Source: Verrucomicrobiales bacterium (GTDB taxonomy: Bacteria > Verrucomicrobiota > Verrucomicrobiia > Verrucomicrobiales > DEV007). From it: 9,520 nt of DNA. The translations under genes and the position numbers were made by a program. Below the pieces are notes generated by a model. That model did not search any database, was not told where the DNA came from, and was given only the letters and a program-made list of their open reading frames with translations. The stretch covers positions 1 to 9,520 of the forward strand of contig SLGN01000260.1 of the NCBI GenBank assembly GCA_007123695.1. Direction: 5' to 3'. This document shows, one piece after another, positions 6,689-9,520 of the stretch. How positions within the stretch are numbered: the first letter of the stretch is position 1; the number at the start of each line of letters is the position of its first letter.

Positions 6689-7588
6689 ATGCGCGAACTC
6701 CTCCTCGACATTCTCGACGCCTCCGCCCCCGGCGACGCCTGCGACTGGCTCCGCAGGCGCCTCGGCGAACACGCGGCGCACTTCCGACGCCGTCCCTTCT
6801 ACTACGACTTCAGCGGAGTCTCCCGCCATTTCCCCAAGCACGCTCCCGTCGCCGCCACGCTGGAGCAGCTCGCCGCGCTTGGAGAGGAATGCCCCGGCTT
6901 CACGGTGGAAGGCTGGGACGTGTTCCGGCTCGCCCGCGTCGTTCTGCTGGAAGCGCTGGGACGCCAGGAAAAGGACACCTTTCTTGGGACCGTCGCGGCC
7001 CTGCTCAACACCGCCGACCTGCGCGAGCAAGCCGCGATCTATTCGGCCTTCCCGATTCTGCCCTATTCCGACGACCTCGTCGAGGCGGCGGTGGACGGCC
7101 TGCGATCCAACATCGTAGACGTCTTCGACTCGATCGCCCTCGGCAACCCCTTCCCCGCCGCCCACTTCGCCGCCCCGGCTTGGAACCAGATGGTGCTCAA
7201 GGCGCTCTTCATCAACCGACCCCTCCACCGCATCGTCGGCCTCGACCGCCGCCGCAACGCCGCGCTTTCCGAAGCCGTCTCGTATCTCGCCCACGAACGA
7301 TGGTCGGCGGGCCGCACCCTCCCGCCCGAAGCATGGCGAAACTGCATCGGCTTCGTCGACGAGACCATCGCCGCCGATCTGGGGCACCTCGTCGATCACG
7401 GCGGTCCCGTCGACCGGCAGGCCGCCGCCCTCGTCGTCGCGAGCCTGCCGGCGGAAGACGCCGCTCCTTTGCGTGCACTCCTCGGTCCCGAACTCGCCGC
7501 CGCCGAGTCCGGCGAGCTGACCTGGGACGGGCTAGGCCGGTCCCTCGCGCTCGATCCGGGGCTGAATGGATCGCCCGTCAAACCCTGA
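6689..7588 (+). CDS. eboA: EboA-domain protein (ebo metabolite-export cluster)
   Basis: The 299-residue, mostly helical protein has no signal peptide and is probably cytoplasmic. I recognise it as EboA by its conserved block: NIVDVFDSIALGNPFP (141-156), WNQMVLKALF (165-174), RPLHRIVGLDRR (177-188), AHERWSAGR (201-209) and PPEAWR (222-227). EboA has no known biochemical activity. In Nostoc punctiforme the ebo genes (eboA-F) are needed for moving the scytonemin precursor to the periplasm, and the cluster is spread over several phyla. It is followed after 47 bp by eboB in the same direction, as in the canonical order. The tail after about residue 230 is less family-like and may be lineage-specific. 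Third codon positions are strongly C. The start has no Shine-Dalgarno, but ATG 6689 is the first in frame and gives a normal length. Confidence 0.85.
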   Translation: MRELLLDILDASAPGDACDWLRRRLGEHAAHFRRRPFYYDFSGVSRHFPKHAPVAATLEQLAALGEECPGFTVEGWDVFRLARVVLLEALGRQEKDTFLGTVAALLNTADLREQAAIYSAFPILPYSDDLVEAAVDGLRSNIVDVFDSIALGNPFPAAHFAAPAWNQMVLKALFINRPLHRIVGLDRRRNAALSEAVSYLAHERWSAGRTLPPEAWRNCIGFVDETIAADLGHLVDHGGPVDRQAAALVVASLPAEDAAPLRALLGPELAAAESGELTWDGLGRSLALDPGLNGSPVKP

Positions 7589-7635
7589 CCTTCCCGCCCG
7601 ACTGCGGCGGCACTCCCCTCCCCACCCGACTCCCC

Positions 7636-8541
7636 ATGAAGTTTCTCGACTCCCACGTCCACATGGTCTCGCGCACCACCGACGACTACCAGCGCATGGC
7701 CTCGGCGGGAGTGGCCGCGATCATCGAGCCTTCCTTCTGGCAAGGCCAGCCCCGCACCGAGCCGGGTACCTTCAAGGACTACTTCAACACCCTCGTCGGC
7801 TTCGAGCGCTTCCGCGCGAGCCAGTTCGGGATCAAACACTACTGCACCATCGGACTGAACCCGAAGGAGGCGAACAACGAGAAGCTCGCCGAGGCCGTGA
7901 TGGAGCTGCTGCCCCTCTACATCTGCAAGGAGGGCGTCGTCGGCATCGGCGAAATCGGCTTCGACGACCAGACCCGGGCCGAGGAAAAATATCTCCGTCT
8001 CCAGGCCCAGCTCGCCCTCGAGGCCGATCTGCCCATCCAGATCCACACGCCCCACCGCGACAAGAGACTCGGCACCATCCGCACCATGGACGTGCTCGAA
8101 GACGTCGGCATCGACCCCGCCAAGGTCATCATCGACCACAACAACGAGGAAACGGTCAAGGAAGTCCTCGACCGCGGCTACTGGGCCGCCTTCACCATCT
8201 ACCCCCATACCAAGCTCGGCAACGAGCGCATGGTCGAGATCCTCCGGGAATACGGCGCCGAGCGCATCATCGTCGACAGCGCCGCCGACTGGGGCATCAG
8301 CGACGCTCTCGCCGTGCCCAAGACCGCCGCGCTGATGAAGGAGCAAGGGATCACCCTGGAAAGGATCGAGCAAGTCACCTATCAAAACCCCCTCGCCGCC
8401 TACGGCCAGAGCGGCCAGATCAGCGAAGAGGACTGGTCCGATACCGCGGGCGTGGATCCTGCGGCCCTTTTCGAAGGGAACACCATCCTCCGCGGCGGCA
8501 TGGACGTGGCCACCGCGATGTCGCAATACCGCATCGAGTAG
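7636..8541 (+). CDS. eboB: TatD-family metal-dependent hydrolase, EboB type
   Basis: The 301-residue protein has the amidohydrolase-like TIM barrel of TatD enzymes. Probable metal ligands are all present: H7 and H9 in DSHVH, E106 in GIGEIGFD, H137 (or H140) in IHTPH, H168 in IDHNNEE, and D214 in VDSAADWG. The N-terminal DSHVHMVSRTTDDY and NPKEANN near 75-81 match the EboB subgroup rather than general TatD nucleases, and the position directly after eboA supports this. Its substrate in ebo clusters is not known, although TatD relatives are nucleases. The frame is open far upstream, but the family N-terminus starts exactly at ATG 7636; earlier codons overlap eboA and are not coding. No Shine-Dalgarno precedes it. 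The next gene is not eboC. Confidence 0.88.
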   Translation: MKFLDSHVHMVSRTTDDYQRMASAGVAAIIEPSFWQGQPRTEPGTFKDYFNTLVGFERFRASQFGIKHYCTIGLNPKEANNEKLAEAVMELLPLYICKEGVVGIGEIGFDDQTRAEEKYLRLQAQLALEADLPIQIHTPHRDKRLGTIRTMDVLEDVGIDPAKVIIDHNNEETVKEVLDRGYWAAFTIYPHTKLGNERMVEILREYGAERIIVDSAADWGISDALAVPKTAALMKEQGITLERIEQVTYQNPLAAYGQSGQISEEDWSDTAGVDPAALFEGNTILRGGMDVATAMSQYRIE

Positions 8542-8589
8542 GGGCCGGTCGGCGGCTTCCTTCGTCTCCAGTTTCTTACCGGCCAACTT

Positions 8590-8619
8590 CGGGCAGAACG
8601 TGCCGCCACGCTCTGCCCG
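8590..8619 (+). repeat. Inverted repeat / strong hairpin after eboB
   Basis: CGGGCAGA (8590-8597) pairs perfectly with TCTGCCCG (8612-8619). After one A/C mismatch, CGTG (8599-8602) pairs with CACG (8607-8610), leaving a four-base loop CCGC. This is a long, very stable stem starting 48 bp after the eboB stop. No T run follows, so it would be a non-classical transcript end, an mRNA-stabilising 3' structure, or a REP-like palindrome. Only one copy was seen in the window. Confidence 0.45.
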
Positions 8620-8657
8620 CTGCACGCCGCTGCCGTCCGATGGTGAAGCGGTGTTTG

Positions 8658-8688
8658 ACTCTTTCGGACCTTTCGCGCCTGAAAGAGT
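8658..8688 (+). repeat. Inverted repeat with 8-bp arms upstream of the NlpC/P60 gene
   Basis: ACTCTTTC (8658-8665) and GAAAGAGT (8681-8688) are exact reverse complements; a wobble pair and a G-C pair can extend the stem inward. The right arm ends where the candidate -35 box begins, so it could be an operator as well as an RNA hairpin. No T run follows directly, though the next 40 bases are AT-rich. Confidence 0.4.
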
Positions 8689-8729
8689 TGCGGAATAGTG
8701 AATTTTATTGTATTTATGGAAATTGTATC

Positions 8730-9520
8730 ATGAGTGCAAAAATCGGCTTCCCTTCCTCCCTCTCCCTGCTTCTCTCCTCTGCGGCTTTTGTCTTCGCCGA
8801 ACCTCTGTCGGCCCAATGGTTCGGGCAGCGGAACGCTCCGCCGAGCCCGACGCCGATGATGCCCGAGCAGGTCATGGTCCCACCGGCCGCTCCCGCCACC
8901 CTGCCCGAGACGAGCGTTTTTTCTCCGGAGCAGCCCGCTTCCTCCTCGACCCTGCCCTTCCAAGGCTACCGCTACCAGCGGCGCGGCCCCGCCCCGAGAG
9001 GTCTGTTCGGAACCTCGAAACCTTCGCCCGAGATGCTTCAACTGCTCGACGTGATCCGGGCGAGGGCCGAACATATCGCCAAGCTCGGACTTCCCTACCA
9101 GTTCGGCGGCGACCACCCCAGCAAGGGCGGACTCGACTGCTCCGGCACGATGAAATATCTCCTCGCCGACCTCGGCTTTCCCGACATGCCCCGCACGAGC
9201 TTCGATCAGTATGCGTGGCTCCGCAAAGCACGCACCGTCCGGCACAGCAAGACCATTCCCGAGCGCATGGGCGGACGAAAAGGCCTGAAGCCCGGCGACC
9301 TCATCTTCTGGGGAGGCACCTACAATTCCGGACACCGGGTCTCGCACGTCATGATCTACCTCGGCCAGGCGAAGGACGGCACCCACTACATGTTCGGCGC
9401 CCGGGGCAAGAAGAAGCGGGGGCTGAACGGCAGCGGCGTCGACATCTTCCCCCTCCCCTCCGGCCGCCACAAGGGGCTCGTCGGCTACGGATCGCTCCCC
9501 GGAGGCCGCGGCGGCGGAAG
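8730..9520 (+). CDS. Secreted NlpC/P60 family peptidoglycan hydrolase, 3'-truncated by window edge
   Basis: The frame runs open for 263 codons to the window end with no stop, so the C-terminus is missing. The N-terminus (MSAKIGF, then a serine/leucine/alanine-rich hydrophobic stretch to about residue 23) is a signal peptide. A proline-rich, low-complexity linker follows to about residue 90. From about 110 there is an NlpC/P60 domain: GLPYQFGGDHP, then GLDCSG with catalytic C137, LKPGDLIFWGG, and SHVMIYLG with catalytic H206. Family enzymes cut peptide bonds in peptidoglycan stems, commonly the gamma-D-Glu to diamino-acid bond. ATG 8730 follows a weak GGAA (8718-8721). The domain appears complete. 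What lies beyond the Gly-rich end is unknown. Confidence 0.9.
   Translation, partial: MSAKIGFPSSLSLLLSSAAFVFAEPLSAQWFGQRNAPPSPTPMMPEQVMVPPAAPATLPETSVFSPEQPASSSTLPFQGYRYQRRGPAPRGLFGTSKPSPEMLQLLDVIRARAEHIAKLGLPYQFGGDHPSKGGLDCSGTMKYLLADLGFPDMPRTSFDQYAWLRKARTVRHSKTIPERMGGRKGLKPGDLIFWGGTYNSGHRVSHVMIYLGQAKDGTHYMFGARGKKKRGLNGSGVDIFPLPSGRHKGLVGYGSLPGGRGGG

Larger units (their letters stand above)
8542..8729 (+). promoter_or_regulatory. 188-bp spacer with two hairpins and an AT-rich leader before the NlpC/P60 gene
   Basis: The first half is GC-rich with a strong hairpin (8590-8619), followed by a second stem (8658-8688). From about 8690 the composition changes sharply to AT-rich. TTGCGG at 8688-8693 and TATTTA at 8711-8716 are 17 bp apart and are a weak promoter candidate. 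ATTGTAT occurs twice (8707-8713, 8722-8728). A five-codon frame (ATG 8716) stops in TGA overlapping the NlpC/P60 ATG. This suggests that the NlpC/P60 gene has its own promoter and is not simply read through from eboB. Confidence 0.4.

Noticed and set aside
6626..7399. 257-codon minus-strand frame opposite eboA
   Set aside because: Shadow of eboA; no recognisable domain and it overlaps the divergent promoter region.
5722..7635. Very long open frame upstream of and in frame with eboB, which would give a protein of over 900 residues
   Set aside because: Only the part from ATG 7636 has family sequence. The upstream stretch runs antisense to the binding protein, then overlaps eboA in another frame, and reads as arginine/proline-rich shadow translation.
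7396..8625. 409-codon minus-strand frame opposite eboB
   Set aside because: Antisense to a well-supported TatD gene; open because of the C-rich third positions of eboB. Valine/glycine/aspartate-rich with no recognised domain.
8400..9470. 356-codon minus-strand frame opposite the NlpC/P60 gene
   Set aside because: The + strand reading has a signal peptide and the NlpC/P60 catalytic motifs; the minus reading has none.
1..9520. CRISPR array, tRNA, rRNA or a complete insertion sequence
   Set aside because: No regularly spaced direct repeats, no cloverleaf or rRNA-like stretch, and no terminal inverted repeats around a transposase were seen by eye.

Overview
The window is a high-GC bacterial chromosomal segment holding seven protein-coding genes and no recognisable RNA gene, CRISPR array or complete mobile element. 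Gene content suggests a Gram-negative bacterium of the Verrucomicrobiota/PVC type, perhaps Opitutales-like. The clues are a long REP-associated tyrosine transposase (RAYT) with the RYF-DGAV-G tail, an ankyrin-L,D-transpeptidase fusion, a secreted TIM-barrel isomerase-like protein and an ebo-type gene pair. Most starts lack a Shine-Dalgarno sequence. The taxonomic guess is inference from protein style, not a database result.

Layout. (1) 1-609 (+): C-terminal part of a RAYT transposase whose N-terminus lies outside the window. (2) about 733-2307 (+): polytopic glycosyltransferase of family 39 (ArnT/PMT-like). It is convergent with, and overlaps by 14 bp, (3) 2294-4615 (-): a membrane-anchored protein of about 16-17 ankyrin repeats ending in a YkuD L,D-transpeptidase domain. 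(4) 4820-5713 (-): exported sugar phosphate isomerase/epimerase-like TIM barrel. (5) 5803-6603 (-): lipoprotein substrate-binding protein, family 3 (amino-acid type), with no permease or ATPase beside it. Genes 5, 4 and 3 run in the same direction with gaps of 89 and 204 bp, and all three products are predicted to leave the cytoplasm. (6) From an 85-bp divergent region, eboA (6689-7588) and eboB (7636-8541, TatD-like metal hydrolase) run on the + strand. (7) 8730 to beyond the right edge (+): secreted NlpC/P60 cysteine peptidase, incomplete at its C-terminus. It sits behind a 188-bp spacer with two clear hairpins and an AT-rich leader.

How the genes may work together. Most of the window concerns the cell envelope: a lipid-linked sugar transferase, a peptidoglycan crosslinking-type enzyme, a peptidoglycan-hydrolase-type enzyme, a solute-binding lipoprotein and an exported TIM barrel. 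In cyanobacteria the ebo genes take part in moving a metabolite precursor to the periplasm, so an eboAB pair fits an envelope neighbourhood. The usual eboC-F genes are not next to it here, which is the most interesting genomic feature of the window. I did not find a clear novel defence or mobile system.
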